Positions 29,216 to 41,039 of a DNA stretch of 64,000 bases are shown piece by piece. Position 1 is the first letter of the stretch; every line of letters starts with the position of its first letter. The notes beneath the pieces were generated by a model. That model saw nothing but the letters and a program-made list of their open reading frames with translations, was not told where the DNA came from and searched no databases. The stretch spans positions 1-64,000 of the forward strand of contig DF240171.1 in the NCBI GenBank assembly GCA_000507305.1, written 5' to 3'. A program made the position numbers and the translations under genes. The stretch is from Breviolum minutum Mf 1.05b.01. Taxonomy: Eukaryota > Sar > Dinophyceae > Suessiales > Symbiodiniaceae.

Positions 29216-29335
29216 AGTATCAAGCATCCCTCATCACGTCGTGGCAACCATCGGGGCCGTCATTGAAGGTCTTATGAAGTGGAAGGGCAATCCAGCTGAA
29301 GCTGAAGAGGTGCTTCTTGGTGAAGTTCGGAGCTC
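29216..29335 (+). CDS. Candidate exon, helical protein
   Basis: The frame reads IPHHVVATIGAVIEGLMKW and then GNPAEAEEVLLGEVRSS, an amphipathic, clearly protein-like segment. The acceptor is probably TCAGCAG near 29215. A GT donor inside GAGG|TGCTTC or further on is possible. No family recognised. Confidence 0.5.
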
Positions 29336-29555
29336 CAGTCATGGCAGAACAATTGGTATATTTTGAACATTTCAAGCCAAGAGTTCTCCATAATGATGTT
29401 TAACCAGCATCAATTGTCCAAAATAATCATGCATTTTTTGCCATTCATATTAGGGAGCCTTGCCATTTCCAATATACACACAACAATCATCCGCATAAAA
29501 CTACAAATGATCGACGTTAATGAATTGTTCATGTCACTTATACCAGAAAATTGAT

Positions 29556-29671
29556 CTGGGTGTTTCCGAAAATTGGGATATACCCCCAAAATGGATGGTT
29601 TTATAAGGGAAACCCCCATTAAAATGGGATGATTTGGGGATATATACCCCTATTTTTGGAAACGCCCATAT
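29556..29671. mobile_element. MITE-like element, family A copy 4 (reverse orientation)
   Basis: CTGGGTGTTTCCGAAAATTG to TTTTTGGAAACGCCCATA, with internal ATGGATGGTTTTATAAGG in the reverse order of the other copies. Its right end is about 8 bp from the CCCCAG acceptor of the exon at 29680. Confidence 0.85.
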
Positions 29672-29679
29672 CTCCCCAG

Positions 29680-29846
29680 CGGTTGAAACCGAACTCAACG
29701 AGTTTCCGTCAGGAAGCTCCTCGAGTTCGGCCCGCCATGCCACCACGACCAACGGAGGGACCGTCACGGATACGGCGACCAAGACAGAAATCAGAGACTT
29801 GGCATCAAAAATGCAGTGGAAATCATGGGGTCGACATGTAAAATGA
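29680..29846 (+). CDS. Candidate exon, Ser/Thr-rich protein
   Basis: After TCCCCAG the frame encodes VETELNEFPSGSSSSSARHA, a Thr-rich stretch, and TKTEIRDLASKMQWKSWG, ending TGA at 29844-29846. The end overlaps a perfect hairpin (29836-29862). It may be a terminal exon. Confidence 0.45.
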
Positions 29847-29855
29847 AACACTCAT

Positions 29856-30022
29856 TTTACATCAATGGTTGTTTCTGGTTCCCTTAATAGGTGGTAGGTG
29901 ATATATAATCACCCAATTGGCAGTCTATACCACTTATATATACCACTTATATATTGCCAATTGGGTGATTATATGCTATACCTACCACATTAATGGAACC
30001 AGGAAACTCCATTGATTTACAT
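29856..30022. mobile_element. MITE-like element with ~66-bp inverted arms
   Basis: A near-palindrome of about 165 bp. The left arm runs from TTACATCAATGG through GGTTCCCTTAATAGG and ATAATCACCCAATTGGCA; the right arm is its inverted copy with scattered mismatches. Spacer about 30 bp of TATATA-type sequence. Different family from A and B. Confidence 0.85.
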
Positions 30023-30282
30023 GGATAGTTTTGTGGATAGTATGAAATTCTTGAAAACCAGGCCTGTGAAGGTTTGTACAACCCAGATTCACTAAGAACA
30101 CACGTGACTTCGAGGCTTCAAGCAGACCGAAAACATGTTGTATTGCTTCTTTAATTTTGAAGGACACTGCAAGACACATTGAACCACCGAAAAATCATAA
30201 TTTGCATCAGCATCATTCCCAACATTGGCACCGAAACAGTCATCGTTGTCATTGTCATGCAAAACCACCACCATCCCCGACA

Positions 30283-30297
30283 ACGATGACAACCACG

Positions 30298-30330
<33 letters not shown>

Positions 30331-30332
30331 CC

Positions 30333-30364
<32 letters not shown>

Positions 30365-30510
30365 CAGCAGCACTAACTGAAACATCGTTGTCATTTTCAT
30401 CCCCATCATCATCATCACCACCACCATCTTCATAATCATCATCACCATCATCATCACCATCATCATCATCATCATCATCATCATCAGCATTATCATCATC
30501 ATCATGTTTA
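30283..30510. repeat. (AAC)n(ACC)n(ATC)n compound microsatellite
   Basis: Triplet arrays of AAC, ACC and ATC. Read on + as poly-Thr/Pro, on - as Met/Leu/Val runs; both are repeat artefacts. Confidence 0.92.
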
Positions 30511-30813
30511 TCACCGTCTTTATTAGATCAATCACCAGAGCGTCTCAAATTTCCAATTTTAGATCATGTCATAAGATTTGAGCAGTGCTGAATTTGATTT
30601 CCTTTGTGATATTCTATTCTGCTGGTTGGTTAATAGGTATCCTTGTTATAATGGCTTAGTATAACCCGTTTGTAACATTTGCTGTAAGTAGGACAGGTAT
30701 GATAATCCATCAAAACAGCTGCAAATAACTCTTCCGAAACATTTTGTACTTGTGTAGTCTAATCCCGAACAAAAGTAGCAAAATCTGTCCTTGGTCACCG
30801 CTTTCGATCTCAG

Positions 30814-30954
30814 GATTGGAATTCAGATGTGGCACAACCTTTGGACGCAGAAGTTCCAAGCTCCGCACCGGATGTGGTGCAGGCGAAGCTTTGGAGACCT
30901 TGGATCGTTGAAACAAAGGGGGCACCAGTTGTATGGTTCATTGGCAGGTCATAA
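30814..30954 (+). CDS. Candidate exon, unknown protein
   Basis: After TCTCAG|G the frame encodes DWNSDVAQPLDAEVPSSAPD and VVQAKLWRPWIVETKGAPV, ending TAA at 30952. A donor GGCAG|GTCATA lies just before the stop. Convincing composition; no family recognised. Confidence 0.5.
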   Translation, partial: DWNSDVAQPLDAEVPSSAPDVVQAKLWRPWIVETKGAPVVWFIGRS

Positions 30955-31154
30955 ACATCCACAAAATGGAATGTCCAAGAATGATGAAAACCATTGAAAA
31001 CCCATAAGTACTATACTTATTCAAACTTGAAATGATCACTGATGCCAGCCACTGAGAAGTTGCAGTACCTGCGGTTTCCAGTAAGCATCTTGTTCAAAGA
31101 CGGAATATGAACTGGGGAAATAAATTGAAATGTGTGTCAGTACAGCACCGGGGC

Positions 31155-31350
31155 CTTTTTAAGGGACCATGGTGAACAAGGGTGGTTGGCAAGCCTGCAG
31201 TCACCCTTCCACGCTTCCTTTCGGTTATAGCCAGGATCGCACTGCCCGCATGGATAGGACAAGGCCGCGCCCTGCTCGTGTGCAGCTCAGTGGTGGGGCT
31301 GTCTTGAAGCCATCTTTGACTCCAATCGATCTTGGATTGCTGGCAAGCTG
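31155..31350 (+). CDS. Candidate exon, unknown protein
   Basis: The open frame includes RPRPARVQLSGGAVLKPSLT and PIDLGLLASC. Basic and Pro-rich, GC-richer than its flanks. Borders not resolved. Confidence 0.35.
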
Positions 31351-31409
31351 CTTTAACATGATGTGATATATGTACTATTGGATACAATTCCTTAATAAAT
31401 GCACAGGAA

Positions 31410-31545
31410 TTGGATGTATCCTTTCAAATATATTTTGATGAGTGCAGTTTACGTCATGTCACATTTGGACCAGTTCAACCCGTAAAGGGCGAAGGTGTCA
31501 GGTTTACAGTGACACTGTCTTTTGCAGATGCATTCGCAGAACAAA
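31410..31545 (+). CDS. Candidate exon, unknown protein
   Basis: The frame LDVSFQIYFDECSLRHVTFG followed by VKGEGVRFTVTLSFADAFAE resembles beta-strand-rich protein. Borders not resolved and no family recognised. It may belong with the exons at 30.8-31.3 kb. Confidence 0.35.
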
Positions 31546-32235
31546 CAACTATTCCTTGCCATTCATTTTGTATGTTTGCTGGCAGTTGTTTGTCATGGTG
31601 TGTAGGCTTTCGAGGATGTGTGCAGGTTTTTGGCCCGCCAATGAGTGGCAATGAACGCTCCAAGCGCAATCCCGTAGTTTTTTTCTCCAACTGTCAGCAG
31701 AAGTCTTGATGGAACGAATAGTCGATCATCAGGACTTGCACATCTTGGTTTACCTTACGTGAAGTGAAAATCATTTCTACTTTGATATCCTGAACATTTT
31801 TTTTAACACTGTGAATAATTTCATTTCTGAGGCATACCAAGGCCCATAGCAGCCAATGAGTACAGATTGAAAGACTGGGGGCACATGATAGACTGATAGT
31901 ACTGTCAAACCAAAAGGATGTGCATCTATAGTACTAGAAAATCCTACGTTTTGGTTTCCTTAATGCTAGCAGAATTTCTCAAGTCAGCGTACCACTCAGG
32001 AACTATCAGAGGAGCTTTTTTCGGAGCTGGGAATGATACCCAATCGTAGGGAGCAATTTGGAGCCCAACAATCCTGACAGTCATCAGGAGGATGTAGTGA
32101 ATGATCATTTATCATTATATTCAATTTCTACACACATAATTACCACAACTTGAGTAGTTGCCTTCTTTGTAGACCAGAGGCAGCACGCATCAGACCCCAA
32201 ATTTTTGCAGAAAATTTTAGCCCCGCTTAGCTACC

Positions 32236-35200
32236 ATGGCACAACTGACACCTCCAGATGATGGATCCATGGAGAGGCTGGAATCTGAACCAGTGATGTT
32301 CATGTTTCCCATCCAGATGGCAATTGGGCAACAAGGATTTGACTAAACTGCAGCTTGTAAGGACCTTTGCTGGGACATGGTGTAGTTATCTAGTCACACT
32401 GCACCTTGAGCTAGATATGAACAGTACAGTAATGTACAGAATGTGTATATATGTAGACTTTCCCACACTTCATTGTTCGTTTTTTGTACCTACTGTACAT
32501 CATGAGCATGTATATGTATAATTGAACATATACGCATATGATTAAACATGCGACATTAGATGTGCGAGCAGCTAGTGGTTGTTTGTTTTCAGGCCAATCG
32601 AGCTTGAAGACATCCGCGTTTTGAGGGCTGAATTGCAAGAGCTGCGGAAGGTGAGCTTTTGGGTGGAGCAATCTGCAAGTAAGAAAATGGTTTCAATGAA
32701 AGGATCGACAGTGATTAACGCATTTCACAAGAATGGTTGAGTTTATCTACCCTTAAAATGTTGTACAAAAGAGATTTTACCACTTTGAGATTTTTTTGAA
32801 TTCCCATGGACTAGCCGAATGTATGAACCAATTTGCTAGCGGGAAATTGCACGGGAATATAGCCCATAGTCCCATTGTTTGTAAACAGGGCAGTGGTGGG
32901 ATAACGTGAACATACAACCACTGCACCATGTCCTGTAAGGGCTGTTTCTTGTTATATTATATACTAACATTTGATGATATTTGATGCAAGCATATAAACA
33001 TATGAAATCATGAGACCCTTAACAGGTTTTTGCTTGAAAAAACAAAGGGGGTCCACTGGAGATCAGGTTCTTAGGTCGGCCTTCAAATTTATTGTAACAT
33101 TTTTGATGAATCGATAGTCAATTGAAGATGTCGAAGATCATTTTCTACAATGTTCTTTACTATGTGTTCATAAACGTTGGAATATCCCCCTTCCCAGCAA
33201 CAGTGGGTAGCAGTAGCACGTAAAGCACAATAGGGATCAGTGATTCTACAAAGTTGCGAGACCCAGCGGCCAGGATTGTGGACAGTTGGATAGCGAGCTG
33301 AGGACTTCATTGTCAATATTGGATCTCCATGAATGTCGGTGCACCATATGAGCTCATGAGTTCTCCCTATGTTATTCCTTCCCTAGGTGGTGGTTTCAAA
33401 TATTCTTTGTTTTCACCTTTGTTCGGGTGAAGATTCGCAATTTGACTAATATTTTTTGGATGGGGTTGGAAACAGCACCTAAGTTCCCCTTTTGGGAAAG
33501 ACTTTAAGAAGCATTTTTGTCACATTGCAGGAGTAGCAGACGAAGTCTGAATTCAGCAAAGGTGAGAAATGGAGAGCTGAAGAAGAAGGTTCAGCTAAGA
33601 CCCTCCGACTGCAAATGCCATCAGTTGGAGGTTGGCCCAGCTAAAAACGAACCACGTTTTGAGCACCGAAATTCGGAAGCCGGTGGGATTGGTGTTGGGT
33701 TTGGCATGTTTTGAAAGGTGCCCTTGCCCAGTAATGGAGAAAGATATGTTTCAGGAAATTTAATCTTGAGTTGCAACTAAGGAGAAGCTGAAAACAATCG
33801 CATCTCTGAAAAGCTTGGAAGTGCAGACCAGGACAGCAACGATTTTTTGATAAAATTTGGCTGTATAGTTTCAATCAGATAGGCGACATGGAACAATAAT
33901 GGATATTGACTTCATGATCCAATGTGTTTTGTTGGTTTATTTTTTGTTATGATAATGTGTTCAGCCAGTCACTACTACAACATGACGTTTTGGAGCAATA
34001 GCACTTCTCCTTCGCAATGACACCACTCAACCCCAAGGCCTTTTTCTTAACCTCGTTTTGGTGAGGCTTTCGTGGAGCTTCAGGAATGGCGTCAAAAGGC
34101 CAAACAACAGGCGAGGGAGCAACTGTTGTCCCAAAACCCAATGGGTTTTGTGGAAGAAAACGGATGGAAAAGGTACAAGGATATTGGTGACCTGCCTGGA
34201 AAATATATAGTTTACCCCTTATGTGGTTTTAGGGGTAAAGTTGATGGAAATGAACAGCAACTTATCATCCTTTATCCAGCTGTCAGCGGGGGTATTTTTT
34301 GGTTGGCCCTTCAGGTGCAACAAGTCAAGGAGTTGCAAGAAGGTATCGAGAATCTTGGCGATTTTAGCCCATCCTGAAAAACGGGAGAACTTGAGCTACC
34401 ATGGAAAGATGGATTATATATGATTCGGTAAGAGGTGGAGGTTTTGCCAATATTAGATTGACAACTGCTGAAATCAGATTGATTTACATCAAAATCATGA
34501 AGCAATCAAACCACAATTTCTGATCATTGAAACGAAATCCCTTTAGCTCAGACTGTAGTTAGGACATATTCAAGAAGCAGTTGAGACATGCGGATGTAAC
34601 AACAAGCAATGACCATTTGATAGCGTTCTAGTACTCTGAACTGAAGTCTTTGACCTCCATGTATCGCGCTGCTGCAATAACTGCGACACCTTAGAATTGG
34701 AGATTCATTGAACAAGCTGTTTTCATGTTACTTTTTTTCTATGTTGGAATACAAGGAATCGATGCACCACAGTATATAAAGGTGAAATATTAAAAGTGTG
34801 TTATATTGACTGAAGCTAATTTAACGCGGTCTACATAATAGGTTTACCGTAATTTCTACACACTGTTGAAGAAACCAGGAAGGTGTAGAATGACCATACT
34901 AAACCTACAGTGGTTTACCATGATTGTCGATATATAAGACGCAGGTGCCTTCCCAGGTATCCTGATATCGAAAGCATTTTGAATTTCATTCACATACTTA
35001 TTTGGGTGGTGATTTCAAATATCTTTAATTTTGATCCCTATTTGGGGAAATGATTCAATTTGACTAATATTTTTCAGATGGATAGAAACCACCAACTAGT
35101 TATGCATGATAGTGTGCGTGTCTATACTACTTCTCACTTTTACAATTCGAGTTGGGACCCTTAGGACGGAACGGCGCGACAGCGATGCTCGTATCGCTGA

Positions 35201-36645
35201 GCTCCAAGAGATCGTTGCACGGAAAGGAACGCCGCAGACAGCCAAGGTGCTGTGATTGATGAGTTGTGTTTGTGTTTCCCATGATTCAGTGATGTTGAGC
35301 CAGTTTTTCATGGCTGCAATTGGAATCCATTGTTGGGTTTGAATTCATCAGTCAAAATCGTGCAATCATGACTGGCCAGATGAGGAAATGAGCAAAAAAA
35401 AGCCCGGCATGTAATGGTGCTATAGCTGAGGGAAGCTCCACACATATCAAAGGTGTACCAACGTTCGTACATTTGCGGTTCAATAAGTTGTTCCTTTAGT
35501 AGACAAGACCAACTTTGTAGACAGAAACAATCAAGTACAATGGTGTATGTTATCATTGGTGCTGCCTGGTGATTGGCCGATCGGATTGTGTAGATGCAGT
35601 GTAGATGCATGTATGTGCTCCAACCCTTTTGGACCTTTTATCCTGTTACCCATTCTCGACATCTCAGCACAATTTTCCAACATGCCATGACTTTCGTTTG
35701 TTGGATTCCCAGTCAAAGGAGCTGTATAGCGTCCCAACCTGGGCAGCGGAGCCAGCTGGTCAGCCAACCAACAAAGCAGTAAGAATTCAATCAGTCAGGA
35801 AGGTTGATACATGGCCCGTGCTAGTGAACCTACCACTCAAACCCAACTTTTCGACATTTTTCCTTTGATTGTGTAGTGAATTGAAGGTGTGATAGAACCA
35901 TGTGCAAGTAAAGATTTTGAAGCAAGGACCCCAGTGGATTCTTTCGGGAAATACCAACGTTTTGAGGATCTATCAGTTTCACAACCAATCGTCACCGAAG
36001 GCACTCGAAGCTGAAGAAACGCGGAAACGTCGTGCGGAGTTAGATGATCAATGTGGACGCCTACAGATTTTACGGGACCCGGTGGGCATTGAACTTGGCA
36101 GATGACTTGGGGTTCATCGAACTGGAAACTGCTGAAAAAAATCGGGGATCTTTTGTTCAGAAAAATGACAGGAACTGTTGATATAAGAAATCCTGCACCA
36201 GCTGATAGGTAGTTTATCTATGTTTATCCCATTATTTACAGGGTTTTATACATCCCAGGTGGATCACTCCTTTGGATTTTTGGATTCCCAATAGGAGGTT
36301 TGCAAACCAGCCATTGACTCCCAGAGTCCGAGAAGATTAAGATTATATCATATCATTTGCCCATTCACTTGCTACTCGTAGACTTTGGCATTAAAAAAAC
36401 AGGTGGTAAATGTGGATAGACATCGAAAATGCATAAAATATCAACACTTCAGCATTTACAAATGCCATTCATATAGAGCAGGACATTTTAGACAAAGATG
36501 GCTGGACTGCTTAGTCCTGCCTTGCCAGGACTTTATTCGAGGTTCCCTTCCTCCAATGGAGACCTCTGAGCTTCACGAGCTGCTCAAGAGTGACGATGCT
36601 GAGGACTTCGGACTTCGGTCGTTTTCCAAGGGACCGATTTGGTAA
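32236..36645 (+). CDS. Coiled-coil protein, nearly complete small gene, unknown family
   Basis: Exons that join in phase: 32236 to about 32301-32319 (ATG in CCATGG; MAQLTPPDDGSMERLESEP; end ambiguous, GT after VAT/M or GA donor), 32593-32650 (IELEDIRVLRAELQELRK, donor GTGAGC), 34066-34124 (AFVELQEWRQKAKQQAREQ), 35165-35246 (RRDSDARIAELQEIVARKG), 35713-35778 (SKELYSVPTWAAEPAG), 36001-36081 (ALEAEETRKRRAELDDQCG), 36529-36645 (DFIRGSLPPMETSELHELL, TAA). This gives about 200 residues: a short acidic N-terminus, two or three heptad-rich coiled-coil segments, a Pro/Ala linker and an acidic C-terminus. Acceptors are mostly AG|G (one AG|T at 35713). It probably acts as an oligomerising or scaffold protein; nothing indicates an enzyme. 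I do not recognise a family. Confidence 0.65.
33383..33483. repeat. Dispersed repeat F, copy 1
   Basis: AGGTGGTGGTTTCAAATATT...TTTGACTAATATTTTT...GGAAACAGCACCT. Shares order and sequence with 35003-35096 and has weakly inverted ends. Lies in an intron of the coiled-coil gene. Confidence 0.6.
35003..35096. repeat. Dispersed repeat F, copy 2
   Basis: GGGTGGTGATTTCAAATATC...TTTGACTAATATTTTTCAG...GAAACCACCAACT. About 1.6 kb from copy 1, in the next-but-one intron of the same gene. Confidence 0.6.
36189..36260. repeat. Dispersed repeat E, copy 2
   Basis: AATCCTGCACCA...TATCCCATTATTTACAGGG...CATCCCAGGTGG, matching 17214-17277. Lies in the last intron of the coiled-coil gene. Confidence 0.55.
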
Positions 36646-37109
36646 CCAACAGTGATGAGCAGTGCTTTTTTTGAAGATGGTAATTCTTTTTTTAAAACCT
36701 GTGTTGATATGTTGTTGATCTGATTTGTTTATATAAATGACATTTGTCTTTGGAGGAGGAAGTTCATGTCGAAATTTGGAGCTGTTCATCTTGATGTATT
36801 TGACTATCCTATGAATTGAAATGGAGCACGACGTTGTTTACGCTTCATTAAGGCAACGCCCTAAATATTGCCCATTATCCCTAAAACAAACATCATCAAA
36901 AAGAAGATGCTCATCACATTCAAGTTTCACTGAATATAAAAGAACATATCTTTTGCCATCCTTGTCATCCTTTGCTTCGTACAACTCTTTCAAACAATAT
37001 TTGGGTGTTGCTTGTGGTGAGGAGAATTCTAGCTCTCCAAGTCCAGAGGTTTTGGATGCATCAGCTGACCAGAGAACTTGCATTTGCTTAGAGAAAGTTA
37101 TGATGCATT

Positions 37110-37215
37110 ATCCCATAGGATCCATGCATGGATTATTTACCTACATTAGCTCAAAAATGGCCACATTCAAATGGACATGTAGGTAAATATTCCCTATTTG
37201 GATCCCTTGGGCATT
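37110..37215. mobile_element. MITE-like element, family C copy
   Basis: Inverted arms CCCATAGGATCCATGCATGG...TTTACCTACATT and ACATGTAGGTAAATATT...GGATCCCTTGGG. The same arms occur in the 56058 copy. About 100 bp, non-coding. Confidence 0.75.
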
Positions 37216-37390
37216 ATACATAAGTACAAAAAGAGATATGTGTGCTTCGTGTGTGTTTTCTCTTGTTCTTCAATCCTCACAAGTCATGATTGGGAAAGCG
37301 CTCTATCCAAATTTAAAGAGAGCATAAAACAACCAATCAATCTGGAGATTCAATTTTGCCCAACGTGTTTTCTTTGGTGTTTCCTTTTGT

Positions 37391-37432
37391 ATATATATAT
37401 ATATATGTGTGTGTGTTGTGTGTGTTGTGGGT
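37391..37432. repeat. (TA)n(TG)n microsatellite
   Basis: TATATA run followed by TG-rich repeat. Confidence 0.85.
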
Positions 37433-37904
37433 GTGGGTCAAGGGGTTCATGTGCTTATTGCTCACGTGTATCTAGTGGACAAGAATGAAGATGAGCTAAT
37501 TGGCACACTCCTGTCCCCCTTTGTGCTTTTGTGTGTGTGTGTGTCAAAAGGATCTCGTTGTAGTGTGTACCTTTGTTGATATTGTTGAATTTGAGTGTTG
37601 AATGCTGATCAATGTTAGATGTTGAATGTTGATCCATGTTGGATGTTGAACGTTGTTCTTCTTCTTCTTCTCTTTGGCCCTTGGTGTCCTTGCCTCGCTT
37701 CTCAATGTGTTTCATTCATAGATATTCACAGGACATTGACATATAGTTACTTCCAGGATCAACAAGTTGAAGGAGCCAAAAGATATGATGCATGTTTGAT
37801 TTGTTTGTCAGGTGTATGGTGATAATAGTGTTATTGACTTTCTATGATTTGTTTATTTACCTTCTTGGATTCTCCAAGGTACACCGGTCATAAAAGTGAC
37901 TAAG

Positions 37905-37976
37905 GATTATTGGAGAGCTTCAGCAGCAGCATGACAAGTTCATCAAAGAATTGGTGGACAAATTTAACAGTTTCTT
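37905..37976 (+). CDS. Candidate exon, coiled-coil segment
   Basis: After an ACTAAG|G acceptor the frame encodes IIGELQQQHDKFIKELVDKF, a clear heptad-type helix, then NSF before the frame becomes AT-rich. A following stretch near 38160 (RLDDSELPGIIDKKNHNLKR) may be the next exon. Unknown gene between 37.9 and 43.8 kb. Confidence 0.45.
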
Positions 37977-38761
37977 AGTTGCAGTTGGTAAATGCTGTGT
38001 GGTTTTTTGCGCATGTTGCCACAATTAGAGTCTGAATTAGATTTTTTGTGAAACATGTGCCAACATGATGATTTTGTAGGACAATGTACTTGCAATATAT
38101 GTTGTATTTGTATGTATTTACTATAGTTACTTGTTTTTTTCAGAGATACCAACGACTAAGAGACTGGATGACTCCGAGCTGCCAGGCATCATTGACAAAA
38201 AAAATCACAATCTGAAGAGAATCAACAAAGGCAGACTCCCGGGGTGGAAAGTGCAGTTTGGAATGTCACTGGAAATGTATCACTGAAATGTCCTAGCATT
38301 GAAACACATCGACCTGTTTGATACCACACGGAAAATATGTACATATTCACCATATACAGGTTTGTATATGATGTGGTTTATTCAATTTATACATCGGTAT
38401 AAAAGTTTTGATTTACACACACATATATATATACGCATGCTGAGATAACTAGGATGAAACTGTTCAAACTCACCAGGATGGGATGATTGTTTACTGTATG
38501 CATGTTTACTGTTCCGGTCTTGCTTACTTGTGAGAGGCTTGTTCATGTCAAGCCTCCTTCGTCCTGGACGCTCTTCTTTGCAAGAGCATCCAACCATCCG
38601 ATGCTTGGACCTTTCAGAGAGTTTTGCAGATCGGTCGATTAAAAGTCCAAGGAGTGCCTTTCATAACCAATGGGATTGCCAAAGATAGCCTCTGATACAG
38701 CCATTTTTATGCATATCCGGACAGACCTATTGGGGCGTGGCAAACTTCACCAAGAAATTTG

Positions 38762-38894
38762 CAGGTACCCAAAATGGAGGAAGGTACTCAACCTATAAGA
38801 TCTATAAGGCTATTAAAAGGGGGTGTTTTTTCCCTTACATAAGCCTTACATATATCCTACATAGGTGAGGATTCCTCCATTTTAGGTATACCTG
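38762..38894. mobile_element. MITE-like element with ~50-bp inverted arms
   Basis: Begins CAGGTACCCAAAATGGAGGA and ends TCCTCCATTTTAGGTATACCTG. The arms continue through ACCTATAAGATCTATAAGGC and its inverted counterpart. Spacer about 25 bp. Non-coding. Confidence 0.85.
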
Positions 38895-39279
38895 AAATGT
38901 TTGGTAAGTAACTGACCGAAGAACAAGGCGAAATTCTCGATGATGCAGCTGCCTTGTGTCGGGTGCGCTCGACTCAAAATGCACGATTTGACCCCAAAGA
39001 AAGGAGGCCCGGCCGAGCCACGAAAAGGACATGGTAGGTATGGTAGGTACATGGGTTGTTTTTTTTCGAGTTCCTTGTGGACATGCCCCCCGTTGAATCA
39101 AAGAAGAGGGTGATTTTGGAATTTATTCTACACTAATTCTTGCGTTTTTCAATCTGCATTTGTTGGATGTTGTTTTCTTGATATATTTATATTTTATGCC
39201 CATGTGAAGTCTGCGATAATGGATGTCAGACATATAGTCTATCTTTTTGGACGTGTGAGAGCGGTAGCGGTACCCGGTA

Positions 39280-39370
39280 GCGGAGAACAACATTGACGAC
39301 CTTAAGCTTTACAACTTGATCCGGAAGAGACATGATGATTGCGATGATGAACTGCATGATGAACTATGAA
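39280..39370 (+). CDS. Candidate exon, acidic protein end
   Basis: The frame reads AENNIDDLKLYNLIRKRHDD and CDDELHDEL before TGA at about 39368. Possible terminal exon; borders uncertain. Confidence 0.35.
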
Positions 39371-39928
39371 AGGAGTCACAAAAATCCATGATGAATGAAC
39401 ATAGTAGGGATAATTCTGCATACTGTAATATGTGTATATTTATAATTCCGCGTGTATGATAATAAGAGTCGCACCAATAACCCTCACCATCCAAGGAGGT
39501 GAGTATTTGGGGGAGATTCTTCCGAATGACTTTATTCCTGAAGAATCATGTTCAGCAAGGATTCATTCAAATGATATCATGATATTATATAATGATATTA
39601 TCGACAAAGGCATGGCATTGTTGGAAGATTTCAGTAAACTACCCTTTTCAGAGTTTTCCGTCGTTTACATATATGGTCAGATGTGCCACTTGGACAGGAT
39701 CAATGGTTCCGAGTCCGAAGGCAATGGGGGTACGAGTTGTGTTGGCCATCGTTTGTTGACATGAAGGAGTTTTGTTGATCCATTTTACTCATCTGATAGT
39801 GAAAGCAAGGACACATCCAGCAATTCCAAGGAGTTGGTAAAAAAAATCAGTATATGTGAGATGTCAATCATTTTGGTGAACAACATTAGCATGTTTAGTG
39901 CTTCTAATGATGCACAAATTGTAAATAC

Positions 39929-40033
39929 TACACCCCGGAAGATTAACGTGGAACCTGAGAATACACCCCTGGAAGAGGAAAATCATCTTCGAACGCATCA
40001 TTTTCAGGCTCTATGTTAATCTTCGGGGGTGTA
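39929..40033. mobile_element. MITE-like element, family B copy 2
   Basis: TACACCCCGGAAGATTAACG at the left and TTAATCTTCGGGGGTGTA at the right, with GGAACCTGAGAAT / ATTTTCAGG inner arms. Same family as 12160, 50248 and 61713. Confidence 0.88.
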
Positions 40034-41039
40034 ATCTAGTAGTCCACATATGATGCCTATGTCATAGCTGCTTTGCCGTTCTGTTGCAGGGGAAAGTTCC
40101 GAGCCCATCGATGCTGAGTAGCGACCAGAGGCAAGGCTCAAGGATGTATCACTTTATCACTTGATTTCCATTGCCCTCTAAACGGGTTGAATCAAATCAG
40201 ATCACATCATATCATATCATCTTTAAAACGACAAATAACATCAAATTTGATAACTAGTAACTATATAATGTCAAAAAATATATGTTCACAACATCATTGC
40301 AATTCAAATCTTGCTACATGTTTTTTTGACTTAAAGTTTGATTTTGGATTTTTTTATGATTTTTTGGAAGAATTTGGTATTAATTGTTCCCTTTCAGCTT
40401 TCAACAGGTGTGAAATCGACTGGCGGAACACCGCGGGACAAAAGGAGTTGGCGAGAAAGCCGCAAAAAGCCGGTCAACATGATGACTTTTACGGAGGGAT
40501 GCTCCATGTGCCAACTGTTTTCTCAGTATACTTTTCAAATATATTCAGCTTAAAGCCTTATAGCTGGTAATAGATGTTAATTAATAGCTTAAGTATTGAG
40601 CGTATAGATAATGTCTCTCAGTGAATTTCACGTTTATTGTCTTCTTTTCATGCCATGTCGCTTGCGAGCAAATGAATTGATCTCCGAGTACTCTCCGGTT
40701 CCTTAGGTGCTGCTTCAGCAGACTTTAAAGATATCCCGGCAGCTGCAGGTCGGGCTCGATACCAGTTGAAACATAAGATGATGTTTTTGGGTTGCTTCAT
40801 GTTGCTTCCATTTATACAGTAAAACTCCTGATCATGAGGAAGATTCCTTTCTGGATTTTGATGGTGAAGAAGAATCTGAAAATGATGAAGTTGACTGTTG
40901 ACCTTCATTGCGATGTTGATTAATTTTCATTTTCCCTGCCATTCCTACGATTCCTAGCCTACATGAACGTTAGATTAAGATGTTATGGACTACCTATTTG
41001 TACATATATGCATGAACGATGACACATCCAATTCGTGTG

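Noticed and set aside
30092-30535. 147-codon Met/Val/Leu-rich - strand frame
   Set aside because: Artefact of the AAC/ACC/ATC repeat.
33531-33561. Short exon candidate between CATTGCAG and GTGAGA in the coiled-coil gene
   Set aside because: Would put a stop (TAG) in phase after exon 32593-32650, while skipping it joins 34066 perfectly.
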